This document shows, one piece after another, positions 42,488-53,766 of a stretch of 64,000 nucleotides of DNA. Below the pieces are notes generated by a model that was not told the origin of the DNA, made no database searches, and was given only the letters and a program-made list of their open reading frames with translations. Source of the DNA: Amycolatopsis umgeniensis (GTDB lineage Bacteria; Actinomycetota; Actinomycetes; Mycobacteriales; Pseudonocardiaceae). The position numbers and the translations under genes are program-made. How positions within the stretch are numbered: the stretch's first letter is position 1; every line of letters begins with the position of its first letter. The stretch lies in contig NZ_JACHMX010000001.1 in NCBI RefSeq assembly GCF_014205155.1, forward strand, positions 5,456,001 through 5,520,000. The letters are read 5' to 3'.

Positions 42488-42877
42488 TCAACCGCCGACG
42501 AGGTTCTGCACCGTGGTCAGCGCCGCCGACATGTCGGTGAGCGCCTGGGTGCACGGCCCGCCCGGTGCCGCCTGGTCCTGGCAGTTCGTGGTGCGGAAGA
42601 CGGAGATCGGGCGGTCGAGCGCTTCGGCGTTCGGCACCAGATCCGGCCTGCGCTTGCGGACGTTGCCCGCCGCGCCGGAGAGTTCGGTGACGTACTTCTG
42701 GCAGCCCTTGGGCGATTCGGTCCCCGGCGCCAGGTAGCACCGATCGGTCGTCAGCGCCTTGAGCTTGATCGGCAGCACGTCCGGCCCGGTGCTGCGGGTG
42801 GGCTTCACGGTGACCGGGACCTCGTTCGCCCCGCAGCCGCTGACCACCAGGAGAAGGGCGACCAAGATCGTTCTCAT
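42488..42877 (-). CDS. Putative lipoprotein
   Basis: A 129-residue secreted protein: [18 protein letters not shown] is a signal peptide with a lipobox VSGC, so the mature protein begins at cysteine 16. The rest ([59 protein letters not shown]) has several cysteines that could form disulfides. An AAAGG site precedes ATG 42877. Nothing else identifies a function. It lies on the dapD strand between dapD and dapE. Confidence 0.75.
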   Translation of the reverse strand: MRTILVALLLVVSGCGANEVPVTVKPTRSTGPDVLPIKLKALTTDRCYLAPGTESPKGCQKYVTELSGAAGNVRKRRPDLVPNAEALDRPISVFRTTNCQDQAAPGGPCTQALTDMSAALTTVQNLVGG

Positions 42878-42926
42878 GCGCACACCTTTCACGGTAGCCC
42901 TGCCGTCTCGCCGGTACGGTGCTGGC

Positions 42927-44000
42927 ATGCCTTCGCTCGATCTGCACGCCGACCCCGTCGACCTCACCGCCACGCTGGTGGACATCTTCAGTGTCTCGGA
43001 AGAGGAGAAGGTCATCGCGGACGCGGTGCAGTCCGCGCTGGAGACGCAGGCCCCGCATCTCGAGGTGATCCGCAACGGTGACGCGGTCCTCGCGCGCACG
43101 AATCTCGGCCGCCCGTCGCGGGTTTTGCTGGCCGGGCACCTCGACACCGTGCCGGTCAACGAGAACATGCCCGTGCGCCGCGAGGGGACCGGTGACGACG
43201 AGATCCTGCACGGTCTGGGCACCGTCGACATGAAGAGCGGCGACGCCGTCTTCCTGCACCTCGCCGCCGCCCTGCGCGAGCCGAAGCACGACATCACCTT
43301 CGTGTTCTACGACTGCGAAGAGATCGAAGCGACGAAGAACGGTCTCGGCCGCATCGAGCGCGAGCTGCCCGAGTGGCTGCAAGCCGATCTCGCGATCCTC
43401 GGCGAGCCTTCGAACGGCGGTATCGAGGGCGGTTGCCAGGGCACGATGCGGATCGAGATCCGCGTCGAAGGCGTCCGGGCGCACACCGCGCGCGGCTGGA
43501 TGGGCGTCAACGCGATCCACGGCCTCGCCGAACCGCTGCGCAGGCTGGCCGAGTACACGCCGCGCGTGGTCGACATCGACGGCCTGACCTACCGCGAAGG
43601 CCTGCAGGCCACGAAGATCGGCGGCGGTGTCGCGGGCAACGTCGTGCCGGACGAGGCCGTGCTGACGATCAACCACCGGTTCGCCCCCGACCGCAGCGCG
43701 GAAGAAGCGGAGGCGCACCTACGCGAGGTCTTCGAGGGCTACGACGTCAAGATTGTCGACTTGTCGCCAGGAGCGTTGCCCGGCCTCAGCGCCCCCGCGG
43801 CGGCCGAGCTGGTCGCCGCGGCAGGTGGCAAGGCTGTCGCGAAGCTGGGCTGGACCGACGTCGCGCGCTTCGCGGCTCTCGGGATTCCGGCGGTGAACTT
43901 CGGCCCCGGAGACCCGACACTCGCGCACACGCGGCAGGAGAACGTGCGGGCGGGCGAGATCCGGCAGGTCGCCGCGGTGCTGCGCGAATTCCTCAGCTAG
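42927..44000 (+). CDS. dapE: Succinyl-diaminopimelate desuccinylase
   Basis: A 357-residue M20-type metalloenzyme that hydrolyses N-succinyl-L,L-DAP to L,L-DAP. Motifs: [11 protein letters not shown] (first zinc His-Asp), [37 protein letters not shown] (catalytic Glu and zinc Glu pair), [19 protein letters not shown], and a C-terminal [15 protein letters not shown] (zinc His). ATG 42927 fits the 49-base divergent spacer with the lipoprotein gene. Length is normal for the actinobacterial form. dapC, dapD and dapE are now all in this window. Confidence 0.93.
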   Translation: MPSLDLHADPVDLTATLVDIFSVSEEEKVIADAVQSALETQAPHLEVIRNGDAVLARTNLGRPSRVLLAGHLDTVPVNENMPVRREGTGDDEILHGLGTVDMKSGDAVFLHLAAALREPKHDITFVFYDCEEIEATKNGLGRIERELPEWLQADLAILGEPSNGGIEGGCQGTMRIEIRVEGVRAHTARGWMGVNAIHGLAEPLRRLAEYTPRVVDIDGLTYREGLQATKIGGGVAGNVVPDEAVLTINHRFAPDRSAEEAEAHLREVFEGYDVKIVDLSPGALPGLSAPAAAELVAAAGGKAVAKLGWTDVARFAALGIPAVNFGPGDPTLAHTRQENVRAGEIRQVAAVLREFLS

Positions 44001-44883
44001 CCAGGGCGAGCAGTTCGCCGATCGCCTGTTCCGGGCCGCCGTAGGTGAGGAACGAGATGACGAACATGGGCGCGACCACGCGGCTCCAGGCGTACAGCCT
44101 GTCCCCGTCGAGACCGCACGCGTCCGCCACCAGACGGCAACGGGCCTCGACGCCCTCGTACCCGGCGCCGCCCACCACGTAGTCGACGGCGTCGAAGCAC
44201 GGATCGCCCACGCACGCCTTCGGATCGATCGCGATCAGTCCGCGCGACGCGCCTCCGTCCAAGACGTTGCCGAGGTGCAGATCGCCGTGGAGCAGCACGT
44301 TCGTGGTTTGCGTGTCCAGCAGCTCCTCGCAGCGTTCGATCGCTCGTTGCCAGGTGTCCTCGCCGATCCGGGCGCTGATGGCCGGGTCGGCCAGCCGTTT
44401 GCCGATCCGGGCGAAGGACTCCTCGAACCGGCCTCGCAGGCGTAGCGGCCAGTCCGCGGGCGGGGCCACGGAGTGCAGCGCGGTGAGCAGTTCGCCCCAT
44501 CGCTGAGGCAAGGACGACGGCGGCAGGTCCTCGGCCGCGGTGCCCGGCAGGATCTCCTCGAGCACCATCGCGCCGGCGTCCGCGTCGGCGGCCAGCACGG
44601 CGGGCACCCGGCCCGAAGGCGCGAACACGCGCAGCATCTCGACCTGCTTGGCCAGCAGTGCCCCGTCCGGGCTGAGTTTGAGCACCGCCGGTGTCCCGTC
44701 AGGCCAGCTGCAGCGCAGCACGACGGACGAGGCTCCACTTTCGAACAACTCACCGACGACGAATCCCCAGCGCGAAGCCAGCCGCGCGGCGAGCGCCGGG
44801 ACGTCGGCGAGCCACCCTTCGGCGCCGGGACCGAAGCGGTCCACCAAACGAGCGCCGATGTCCTCCATGTCCACCCCGGTCAC
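43993..44883 (-). CDS. APH(6)/streptomycin-kinase-like phosphotransferase
   Basis: A 296-residue protein kinase-like fold enzyme. Motifs: [21 protein letters not shown] (ATP-binding lysine), [30 protein letters not shown] (catalytic HGDLHxxN), [20 protein letters not shown] (metal-binding DPK). The pattern matches aminoglycoside 6-phosphotransferases, and others of the family act on sugars. GTG 44883 overlaps the stop of the XRE/TPR regulator by four bases (GTGA), so they are coupled. The 3' end overlaps dapE convergently. Drug specificity is not implied. Confidence 0.87.
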   Translation of the reverse strand: MTGVDMEDIGARLVDRFGPGAEGWLADVPALAARLASRWGFVVGELFESGASSVVLRCSWPDGTPAVLKLSPDGALLAKQVEMLRVFAPSGRVPAVLAADADAGAMVLEEILPGTAAEDLPPSSLPQRWGELLTALHSVAPPADWPLRLRGRFEESFARIGKRLADPAISARIGEDTWQRAIERCEELLDTQTTNVLLHGDLHLGNVLDGGASRGLIAIDPKACVGDPCFDAVDYVVGGAGYEGVEARCRLVADACGLDGDRLYAWSRVVAPMFVISFLTYGGPEQAIGELLALAS

Positions 44884-46133
44884 TTCTGAACGTCCTCCTC
44901 AGCCCCGAGCAAGAGCAGACCGCGTCGCAGCAGATCCGCGGCCTCTTCGGAGCGCCCCTGGTCGCGAAGCAGCTCTCCCGCCTTGTCGATTGAAGCAGCC
45001 AGGACGCCGCGAGCGTCGCGGAGGGCGGCGACGTCGATGGCGTGCGCGAAGCCCGCTTCGGCTGATTCCAGGTCTCCGCGTGCCAGGGCCAGCGAGCCTT
45101 GTTGGAACGTGAGTGACGCGGAGTGCGGCGAGTCCGCCGGGATGGCTTCGGCCGCTTCGGCGAGCAGCGCGGCCGCGTCGTCGAGACGGCCGAGTTCGCG
45201 ACAGACGTCGGCGAGTTCCAAAGTGACGGCATGATCGGCCGCGGCCGATCGTGACGCGCGAAGATCCGCGAGGGCGCCTTCGAGATCGTCGGTGCGCCGG
45301 GCCAGCGCCCGGGCGAACAGGCACCGGGCCAGCACCGGCCGCAGGGCTCGTTCGTGGAGCAGGTCGTGCAGGATCGACACGGCCGCGACGGCGTCGGCAA
45401 TCCGCCCTTCGCCGAGGTACGCCTCGGCCAGCCGACGCTGGTTCTCGGTGAGTTCGGACAGGATCTCCTCGCCGCCGCGGGCCAGCCGCAATGCCTCGCC
45501 CGCGTGGTACGCGGCCTGGACGGTCTCGCCCAGACGGAGCTGCCCGTCGGCGAGGTACGCGTGCAGTGTCAGCAGGAGCACCGGATGCGGATGACGCCCG
45601 AGGCTCGCGTCGAGCGCCGTCCGGAGCAGGTGCATCGCGTGGTGCGGCTCGCCGCGGCCGATCAGGACGTTCGCCCGCAGCGCGACGGCCAGTTCGCGGT
45701 ACGGCGGGATGTCGCCGCCCAGAGCGGCTTCGGCGGCGGCCACCTGCCGCGGCCGGGTGTCACCCTCGGTGAACCGCGCGAGCCACAGCCAGGCGAGTCC
45801 GGCCTGGCGATCACGGCCGATCTTCTCCGCCAGCCGCGCCAGCCGCCGCATCTTGGGCGCCGAACCGTTCCCCGCGAGGAAGTCCGCCGCGGCCGCCGCG
45901 ATGTCCAGGTCGAGCCGGACGTCGTCGCGGGGCGAGGTCACGCCGAGCAGTTCACCGGTGTCCACCCCGAGCCGCGCGGCGAAGTGGCGCAACGCGTCGC
46001 CCGACGGTGTCCGCGCACCGGTTTCGACGGATGAGACGTACGCGGCGGTGTAGTGCGGTTCGGCGAGTTCACGCTGGGTGAAGCCGCGATCGGCACGCAG
46101 CCGCCGCAGCCGTCCGCCGACCTCCTCACCCAT
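44880..46133 (-). CDS. XRE-family regulator with TPR-like repeats (copy 1)
   Basis: About 417 residues. The N-terminal HTH (GEEVGGRLRRLRADRGFTQRELAEPHYTAAYVSSVETGARTPSGDALRHFAARLGVD) is followed by a long helical part of about 340 residues with tetratricopeptide character: paired helices such as AELAVALRANVLIGRGEPHHAMHLLRTALD and VTLELADVCRELGRLDDAAALLAEAAEAIP. This is the arrangement of actinobacterial peptide- or ligand-sensing regulators. ATG 46133 is chosen; the frame stays open upstream. Translationally coupled to the kinase gene downstream. A paralogue is at 52405-53727. Confidence 0.88.
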   Translation of the reverse strand: MGEEVGGRLRRLRADRGFTQRELAEPHYTAAYVSSVETGARTPSGDALRHFAARLGVDTGELLGVTSPRDDVRLDLDIAAAAADFLAGNGSAPKMRRLARLAEKIGRDRQAGLAWLWLARFTEGDTRPRQVAAAEAALGGDIPPYRELAVALRANVLIGRGEPHHAMHLLRTALDASLGRHPHPVLLLTLHAYLADGQLRLGETVQAAYHAGEALRLARGGEEILSELTENQRRLAEAYLGEGRIADAVAAVSILHDLLHERALRPVLARCLFARALARRTDDLEGALADLRASRSAAADHAVTLELADVCRELGRLDDAAALLAEAAEAIPADSPHSASLTFQQGSLALARGDLESAEAGFAHAIDVAALRDARGVLAASIDKAGELLRDQGRSEEAADLLRRGLLLLGAEEDVQK

Positions 46134-46244
46134 GACCGAGAACGATACGGCCGAACGAGCCGAAAGGTTGCGCGTGCGGACCCACAACTTCTCGCGGCTC
46201 CGGTCCGTATCTCCCCAGGAGACCGAAATTCTCCGGGAGGACCG

Positions 46245-46756
46245 ATGACCATGCGCGGGGTTCTGGCCGTCATCGTGTGCGTCCTGGTGGCCGCCGGCTG
46301 CGAAGCTCACTCGATCGCCCCTCCCGTGGTGACGCCGGCACCCGCCGTTTCGGCAACGGTTTCGGCCAGCGGCTCTTTCCCGGCGGCGAAGGTCCGGTCG
46401 CCGGGCAGGCCGGAAGGCTGCTGCGGTACCGCGTCGCCGTCGAAGCCGACATTGCCGGTGTGAGCCCGGACGGACCGTTCGACTTCACGCTCTACCTCGC
46501 GACGCCGAAGACGCACGATGTCCTGTGTGGCAGGCCGGACGGCTACACCTCGTGCCGCAACGGGAACAGCGTCGTGCTCAGGCTCGGGCGCGGTCAGGAG
46601 ACCTGTCCCGTGCCGGGCGCCCTCGCGCCGGTGATGCGACAGCAGACCCTCGGCCTGCACGGCTGCGAGCCGAATCCCTGGCCCTATCCGGACGGCACGC
46701 AGTACTCGGGTCCTTCGGGGGAATACGACGATCCGATCCCGCGCGGCGACTCGTGA
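46245..46756 (+). pseudogene. Broken DUF3152-type secreted lipoprotein
   Basis: An ATG at 46245 begins MTMRGVLAVIVCVLVAAGC, a clear lipoprotein signal with lipobox. That frame soon closes at 46463. The rest of the protein continues in another frame: LFPGGEGPVAG, RLLRYRVAVE, DFTLYLATPKT, RPDGYTSC and the C-terminal CPVPGALAPVMRQQTLGLHGCEPNPWPYPD, which is the DUF3152 signature ending. The frame switch lies near 46360-46385. Two inner parts of the usual domain are also gone: the stretch between VEVE and DFTV-like strands, and the His-rich HExGHxxGHxH segment that normally precedes the CPxPG motif. So it is a frameshifted, internally deleted remnant. Confidence 0.72.
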
Positions 46757-46822
46757 GTGGCAAGGGTGGCTAGGGCCAAAGGTGCCTACTGGCATTCTGG
46801 CTGCGGTTGGTCGCAGGTCCGG

Positions 46823-46875
46823 TCCGTGAAGGCCTCCTTGCCTACCCTGAAGGTAGTGAAGGAGGCCTTCACGGA
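46823..46875. terminator. GTGAAGG/CCTTCAC hairpin
   Basis: TCCGTGAAGGCCTCCTT (46823-46839) pairs with AAGGAGGCCTTCACGGA (46859-46875), with an inner CTACC/GGTAG stem. It lies between the convergent DUF3152 remnant and chitinase gene and is followed by a partial second copy AAGGCCCCCTTCACGC (46875 on). Confidence 0.65.
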
Positions 46876-46922
46876 AGGCCCCCTTCACGCGGCTCAGCCG
46901 AAAACTCGACCCTCGCGCGGCT

Positions 46923-47978
46923 TTACCGGCCCTGCAACGACCTCACGTTGTTCCCGAAGGTCCAGTTCCGCGAGCCGTCCCAGTTGATCGACCAGGTCAT
47001 CAGGCCCTTCAGCGCCGGAATGCTGCGGTAGGCCTGGGAAACCAGGCCCGTCGACATGTACCCGCCACCGGCGCCGGCCTGCGCGGGCAGACCCGGGACC
47101 TGCTTGTCGTAGGGGACGCGGATCGTCTGACCCTGGATCACGAGCCCCTTGTCGAGACATTCCGTCTGCTTGACGAAGCCCTGGACCGTCCCGGCCTGAT
47201 ACGAATCACCGGAGCAGCCGTACATGCTTCCGTTGTAGTACTGCATGTTCAGCCACCACAGCCTGCCGTTGTCCGCGTACTTCTTGATGACCGGCAGGTA
47301 CGCGCCCCAGATCGAGCCGTAGACGACGCTGCCACCGGTGACGTAGGCGGTCTCGGGCGCCATGGTGAGCCCGAAGTTCGACGGCATCGCGGCGAGCACG
47401 CCGTCGATGATGCGGATGAGGTTCTTCTGCGACGCGGAAAGCGTCCCGATGTTCCCGCCGCCGACGAGTCCGGTCTCGATGTCGATGTCGATCCCGTCGA
47501 AGTTGTACTTCTTCAGGATCGGCACGATGGTCGCGATGAATTTGTCCGCCACCGTCGCCGAATTGAGGTCGATGCCCGCGGTGGCACCGCCGATGGACAT
47601 CAGGATCGTCGCGCCGGCGTCTTTCGCGGCGCACATTTCGGACGGTGTCGCGACCTTCACAGTCGCGTCCATCCCATCCTCCCATTTTGCCGTTCCGTCG
47701 GACAGGATGACCGGAAAGGCCGCGTTGATCACGTTGTATCCGTTGGATTTGATCCGAGCGTCGGTGATCGGGATCCAGCCGAGCGGCGGATGTACGCCGT
47801 TGGAAGCGCCGTCCCAGTTCTCCCAGTAGCCCTGCAGGACTTTGCCCGCGGGCTTCGATTTGACCGCGCAGGTCTCGGCGTCCACCGCGGCCTGCGCCGG
47901 GGTCAGGACGACGAGGGTGGTGACGGCGAGTACCGCCGCGCCGGTGATTGCGAGCAGCCGTGAGACGCGACCGAACAT
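46923..47978 (-). CDS. Secreted GH18 chitinase
   Basis: A 351-residue glycoside hydrolase 18. A signal peptide (LLAITGAAVLAVTTLVVLTPAQA, cleavage near 30) precedes the TIM barrel: KVLQGYWENWDG, ILMSIGGATAG, then YNFDGIDIDIE (residues 158-168) with the DxxDxDxE motif; E168 is the proton donor. Substrate-side YMSTGLVSQAYRSI and the barrel-closing WSINWDGS follow. There is no carbohydrate-binding module. It hydrolyses chitin. A DasR-type operator about 100 bases upstream indicates GlcNAc-responsive regulation. Confidence 0.94.
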   Translation of the reverse strand: MFGRVSRLLAITGAAVLAVTTLVVLTPAQAAVDAETCAVKSKPAGKVLQGYWENWDGASNGVHPPLGWIPITDARIKSNGYNVINAAFPVILSDGTAKWEDGMDATVKVATPSEMCAAKDAGATILMSIGGATAGIDLNSATVADKFIATIVPILKKYNFDGIDIDIETGLVGGGNIGTLSASQKNLIRIIDGVLAAMPSNFGLTMAPETAYVTGGSVVYGSIWGAYLPVIKKYADNGRLWWLNMQYYNGSMYGCSGDSYQAGTVQGFVKQTECLDKGLVIQGQTIRVPYDKQVPGLPAQAGAGGGYMSTGLVSQAYRSIPALKGLMTWSINWDGSRNWTFGNNVRSLQGR

Positions 47979-48074
47979 ACCCAGCTCCCATCTCGAAAGC
48001 GGTTGTGAACGAACAGGAAGCGGCCGTTCGGCTCAACATAGGTCGCGGTGCCCGGCCCCCGCTACCGACGATCG

Positions 48075-48090
48075 GGTGGTCTAGACCAGA
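48075..48090. promoter_or_regulatory. DasR-type operator (dre) upstream of the chitinase
   Basis: TGGTCTAGACCA (48077-48088) is a perfect 12-base palindrome, matching the core of the dre consensus known from Streptomyces (ACTGGTCTAGACCAGT). It is about 100 bases before the chitinase start on its upstream side. DasR is a GntR repressor of chitin/GlcNAc genes released by glucosamine-6-phosphate; here its role is inferred from this match. Confidence 0.82.
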
Positions 48091-48182
48091 TATCGAAAGG
48101 TTGTCCGAAAATCTCTCTCACGCACGAAGGCCATCCCACGAGGCCGGGTGTCCTCGTGAGATGGCCTTCGCCATTCGGATGG

Positions 48183-49859
<1,677 letters not shown>

Positions 49860-52124
49860 CTAGACCGTGATGGACCAGCTGCTGAGCGTGCCGGTGTCCT
49901 GCGCGTAGGCGTCGTAGACCACGAGGGTCCAGGTGCCCGCCGCGACCTCGTTGGTCACCGGGACCGAGTAGTTCCGGGTGCCCAGATCGGTGCAGGGCAG
50001 GGAACCGGTGGCCTTGACCGAATACGTGCTGCCGTCGGGGGCCTTCAGGCTGATGCGAAGGTCCTCGGAGCAGGTGTGCGTCCCGGTGACGGTCACCTTC
50101 ACCGGAGACACGGCGTTGCCGGTCGCGGTGGAGGTGACCGGGCTGTTCACCGTGGCGTAGTCGTTCAGCGGGAAGTCGGTGTCGTTGGTGAACGACCGGA
50201 CGTTGCCGCCGGTGCCGACGGTCAGCGTGTACTGCGCGGTGTGCGCGCCGCTGGCCGCGGTGCCGGTCACCGTGATGGTGCTGGTGCCTTCAGGGGTGCT
50301 CTCCGACGTCGCGATGGTGAGCGTCGAGGAGGCGCCGGACTGAACCGAGGCGGGGTCGAACGTCGCGGTCACCCCGGACGGGAGGCCGGAGGCGGTCAGC
50401 GCGACCGTCTGGGCCGCACCGTTGACGGTCGCGGTGTTGACCGTGGTGGTCGCCGACGCGCCGGGCTTGACGGCGCCGGAGGCCGGGGTGACGCCGACCG
50501 AGAAGTCGGGGCCCGACGGCGTGCACGAGGTCGGCTCACCGGTCGCCGCGGTGACGCTGATGGCCTCCCAAGCCGCCTTGGTGGTGTTGAACTCGGTGCA
50601 GGAACCCGGGTACAGCGCGAGCGACGCTTCCAGGGTGGCCTTGCGGGCCGCCTTGTGGTTCCAGCTCGAGGTCTTCTTCAGCAGGCCGTTGTAGAAGATC
50701 TTCGCGGCCTTCTGGATGCCGATACCGGTGATCGAGGTGTTGTTGCAGGTCGGGCTGGTCGGCTTGCCGACCGGCGCGGTGCCCTCGGCCAGCAGGTAGA
50801 ACCAGTGGTTCTGCGGGCCGGCGGCGGCGTGCACCTCGGTGTTCGGGATCGACGAGGAGTAGCAGTTCGGGTTGCCCGAGATGCGGCTCGGCTGGTTCAT
50901 GTAGCGGATCGGGCCCTGGCCGACCAGGTTCACGCCCTCGCCGACGTCGTAGTCGGGGCGGTCCTTGGCGTTGTTGGCGTAGTGCTCGGTGATGGCACCG
51001 AAGATGTCACCGGTGGACTCGTTGAGGCCGCCGTTCTCGTTGCCGCTGCCCGCGCCGCCCGGCGTGGTCTGGAAGATGGCGTGGCCGTACTCGTGCGCGA
51101 CGACGTCCATCGGGGTGGCCTGGCGCTGGTTGTCCTGCGAGTGACCGAAGGTGGTCGACGAACCGTTCCAGTAGGCGTTGACCTGGTTGAGGCCGACGTA
51201 GGCGGGGAAGCCGCCGCCGTTGCCGTTGATGCCGTTGCGGCCGAGCCATTCGCTCAGCATCTTCCACTCGGTCTGGACGCCGAAAAGCGTGTCGACACAA
51301 GCGGTTTCGAGGTCGGTGCCGGAGCCGTTGCCCCAGTTGTCGTCCGGGCCGCTGTAGGGCGAGCCGTTCTGGCGGGCACAGCTGATGTTGCTGCGCTGCG
51401 GGTCGCGCATGGTGTAGGTGCCGCCGGAGTTCGTCGTGTCGATGGACACGTTGCCGACGTAGTAGCTGTTCCCGGCGCCCAGCACGCTGGCGTCGGTGGA
51501 CGTGGTCCGCGCGGCGGTGGGGATGTTGGACTGCTTGACGTCGTCACGGGTTTCGAGGATCGCGCCGGTGGCGCCGTCCACGAACACGTGCAGATTGCTC
51601 GGCGACGAAGCCTTGGTGCCCGCGACGACGACCTCGTAGGCGAGCTTGGGGGAGTTCCCCGCCAGCACGACGAGCTTCGGCGCGGTGACACTGTCTACTT
51701 TGGACAGCTGGTCACGGGCGACCGCGGTCGCCTTCGCCGCGGTGATCTTGGCCTTGGTGTCGACCGAGATCGCCGCGGTCTCCGCGGCGCTGGTGCCGCG
51801 GACGCGCCCGGCGCCGTCGGCGACCACCACCGCGTCCCCGCCGACAACCGGCAGGCCACGGTAGGTTCGTTCGTAAGCGGCGTAGAAAAGTCCTCCGCCA
51901 CCCGGTGTCAGCCCGACGCGGCGGAAGCCCTCCTGGGCCCCCTTCCGCAAGTGGTCTACACCAGCTGCGGCGGCCTGGTCTGCCGCGCTGGCGGCCACCG
52001 AGTCGGGGCTCGCGGGCTGGATGGTGGCGGTGGTCGCGTTCGCCGGGGTCACCGGGAACGTCATGCTCAGGGCAAGGCCGGCGATGGCCGCCAACCCTGT
52101 TCTGAGCCCTCGCTGAACGGTCAT
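49860..52124 (-). CDS. Secreted M4 (thermolysin-type) metallopeptidase with Ig-like and P domains
   Basis: A 754-residue protease. Signal peptide, then a propeptide with an FTP-like domain (FYAAYERTYRGLPVVGGDAVV) and PepSY-like part, and the M4 catalytic domain with VVAHEYGHAIF (H344, E345, H348) and GGLNESTGD (E369 zinc ligand). After VAAGPQNHWFYLLAEG-type residues comes the catalytic His region. The tail is an Ig-like repeat (SVGVTPASGAVKPGASATTTV) and a P domain closely matching the M28 neighbour. It is likely a neutral metalloprotease for extracellular nutrient release. Confidence 0.93.
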   Translation of the reverse strand: MTVQRGLRTGLAAIAGLALSMTFPVTPANATTATIQPASPDSVAASAADQAAAAGVDHLRKGAQEGFRRVGLTPGGGGLFYAAYERTYRGLPVVGGDAVVVADGAGRVRGTSAAETAAISVDTKAKITAAKATAVARDQLSKVDSVTAPKLVVLAGNSPKLAYEVVVAGTKASSPSNLHVFVDGATGAILETRDDVKQSNIPTAARTTSTDASVLGAGNSYYVGNVSIDTTNSGGTYTMRDPQRSNISCARQNGSPYSGPDDNWGNGSGTDLETACVDTLFGVQTEWKMLSEWLGRNGINGNGGGFPAYVGLNQVNAYWNGSSTTFGHSQDNQRQATPMDVVAHEYGHAIFQTTPGGAGSGNENGGLNESTGDIFGAITEHYANNAKDRPDYDVGEGVNLVGQGPIRYMNQPSRISGNPNCYSSSIPNTEVHAAAGPQNHWFYLLAEGTAPVGKPTSPTCNNTSITGIGIQKAAKIFYNGLLKKTSSWNHKAARKATLEASLALYPGSCTEFNTTKAAWEAISVTAATGEPTSCTPSGPDFSVGVTPASGAVKPGASATTTVNTATVNGAAQTVALTASGLPSGVTATFDPASVQSGASSTLTIATSESTPEGTSTITVTGTAASGAHTAQYTLTVGTGGNVRSFTNDTDFPLNDYATVNSPVTSTATGNAVSPVKVTVTGTHTCSEDLRISLKAPDGSTYSVKATGSLPCTDLGTRNYSVPVTNEVAAGTWTLVVYDAYAQDTGTLSSWSITV

Positions 52125-52404
52125 GGGGAACCTTCCATGGGCAGGACCGTGTTCCCGGAACGGGCCATTGGCGCGGCGGGGAATCGAACCGGGGCGGGAG
52201 CACGGCGGGGGACGGGGAGCGTGCCCATTCGGATAACTGGAGTTATCTCGGTGGACACGTCCGAGTAAAGGAGCCGTTCACAGGGGGCGTCAATGGGCCG
52301 GATGGCCTAGCGGGACCGGCGAAGATCATTCTGTCGGGAATAAAATCCCTGTGTAGTAAGGATTTTCCCGCCAGTCGCGATATATGGCGACTTTCGTATG
52401 GTTT
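52125..52404. other. Spacer with a low-GC hairpin
   Basis: A 280-base spacer between the M4 gene start and the XRE/TPR gene end (both minus strand). The M4 promoter must lie here. A hairpin CGGGAATAAAATCC / GGATTTTCCCG (52335-52370) lies about 35 bases past the regulator stop and may terminate it. The stretch 52300-52400 is lower in GC than the surroundings. No gene seen. Confidence 0.5.
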
Positions 52405-53727
52405 TCAGTCCGTCGGCCCGGAATCGGACATAGCGGCCGCGCGTACGCCACGCCGATAGGCCTCCGCCGCTTCGTCGATTAATCCGCGAGCGCGCAACGT
52501 GTCGCCCAAATGCAACGAGGTGGCGACGAGCGCGCCCCGCAATTCGGACTTTTCCTGTGCGGCGGCGGCTTCTTCGAGCAACGCCGTCGCCTCGGGCAGA
52601 TCGCCGCGGGCGCGGGCGACGAGTCCCAGCAGACGGAGAACCTCCGCCCTGGCCTCGATGTCGGGGGATCGATCCAGAAGCGGCCGGATCCCCTCGGCGA
52701 GTTCGACGGCTTCGTCGAGTGCCCCTTGCCGACGGCGGACGTCGGCGAGTTCGATGGTCGCGCCGAGCACACCTTCCTTCGAACCGGCCTTGGCCAGGAG
52801 ATCGCGGGCGAGCAGTAGTTCCGCATGTGCTTCGTCGAGTTTGCCCAGCCGTCGCCACAGGAAACCGCGTGCCCAGCGGCTCCGGGCGGCGTCACGGTCG
52901 TAACCGATGGAAGTGAAGAGGCGCAATGCTCGCGAAAGGTCCTTCTCCGCGCGGTCCACCAGGCCGATCGCCTGCCATAGTTGCGCGGCTTGCCGGTGGT
53001 ACCGCGCGGAGATGTCCTTGCGGCGGGCGGAAGCGAGGGCGCGGCGTCCCTCTTCGGCCGCCCGCCGGGCACGGCGGAGGGCGCCCATTTCGATGAGGGG
53101 ATGGATCAACGCGGTGACCAGGGCCAGTTCGGCGTCGGGATCGACGGGGCCCGCGGCCCTGAGTTCGGCGAGCGCGGTTTCGACGAGCGCGACCGACGCG
53201 CCCAGATCACCCGAGAGCGCGCGGCAGGCGGCGACGCGGTTGACGATCATCGCGCGCAACCGCGGCGAAGCGGCGACGGCGAGTTCCGAGGCGTGCGCGA
53301 ACCCTTCGGCCGCGGACGGGATGTCGTAGCGCTGCCACTGGACTTCGCCGAGATAGAACCGTGCGTGACATTGGACGTCCGGCAGCCGGTACTCGGCCGC
53401 TCGCCGTTCGACGCGGACGAATTCGCGCTCGGCGGCTTCGAGCCCGCCTTGTTGCAGCTCGCGATACGCCGTCTCGAGCGCTTCGGTGAGTTCCTCTGCC
53501 GCGCCCGGTGGCCTGTCGAAGCGGAGTTCGTCGACGGTCAGGCCGAGCCGTCGCGCGAGGTGGGTCAGGACGTCGTCCGAGGGCGCGCGGGTGCCGGATT
53601 CGACTTTGGCGAGGAAGCCGCGGTCGTAGCGGGGCTCGGCGAGCTCACGCTGGGTCAGCCCGCGGGCCTGGCGCAACCGCCGGATCCGCGCGCCGAGTGG
53701 TTCGGCCTCGGTCGGCATGGACGGCAC
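52405..53727 (-). CDS. XRE-family regulator with TPR-like repeats (copy 2)
   Basis: A 440-residue regulator of the same architecture as the one at 44880: an N-terminal HTH LGARIRRLRQARGLTQRELAEPRYDRGFLAKVESGTRAPSDDVLTHLARRLGLT, then about 350 residues of tetratricopeptide-like helices (ALETAYRELQQGGLEAAEREFV, SAAEGFAHASELAVAA, EELVEL-like repeats to the end). The shared REL-AEP-Y-x-F/Y and E-x-GTR-x-PS pattern shows they are paralogues. The M4 peptidase gene lies downstream on the same strand, and a DUF397 gene lies upstream. Target genes unknown. Confidence 0.88.
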   Translation of the reverse strand: MPSMPTEAEPLGARIRRLRQARGLTQRELAEPRYDRGFLAKVESGTRAPSDDVLTHLARRLGLTVDELRFDRPPGAAEELTEALETAYRELQQGGLEAAEREFVRVERRAAEYRLPDVQCHARFYLGEVQWQRYDIPSAAEGFAHASELAVAASPRLRAMIVNRVAACRALSGDLGASVALVETALAELRAAGPVDPDAELALVTALIHPLIEMGALRRARRAAEEGRRALASARRKDISARYHRQAAQLWQAIGLVDRAEKDLSRALRLFTSIGYDRDAARSRWARGFLWRRLGKLDEAHAELLLARDLLAKAGSKEGVLGATIELADVRRRQGALDEAVELAEGIRPLLDRSPDIEARAEVLRLLGLVARARGDLPEATALLEEAAAAQEKSELRGALVATSLHLGDTLRARGLIDEAAEAYRRGVRAAAMSDSGPTD

Positions 53728-53766
53728 CGGACCAACGGTAGACGATTTCCCGGCGGTTTCCGCCGG

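Noticed and set aside
43993..44883. A dedicated aminoglycoside resistance gene
   Set aside because: The APH(6)-like fold is seen but substrate specificity cannot be inferred; related enzymes act on other sugars.
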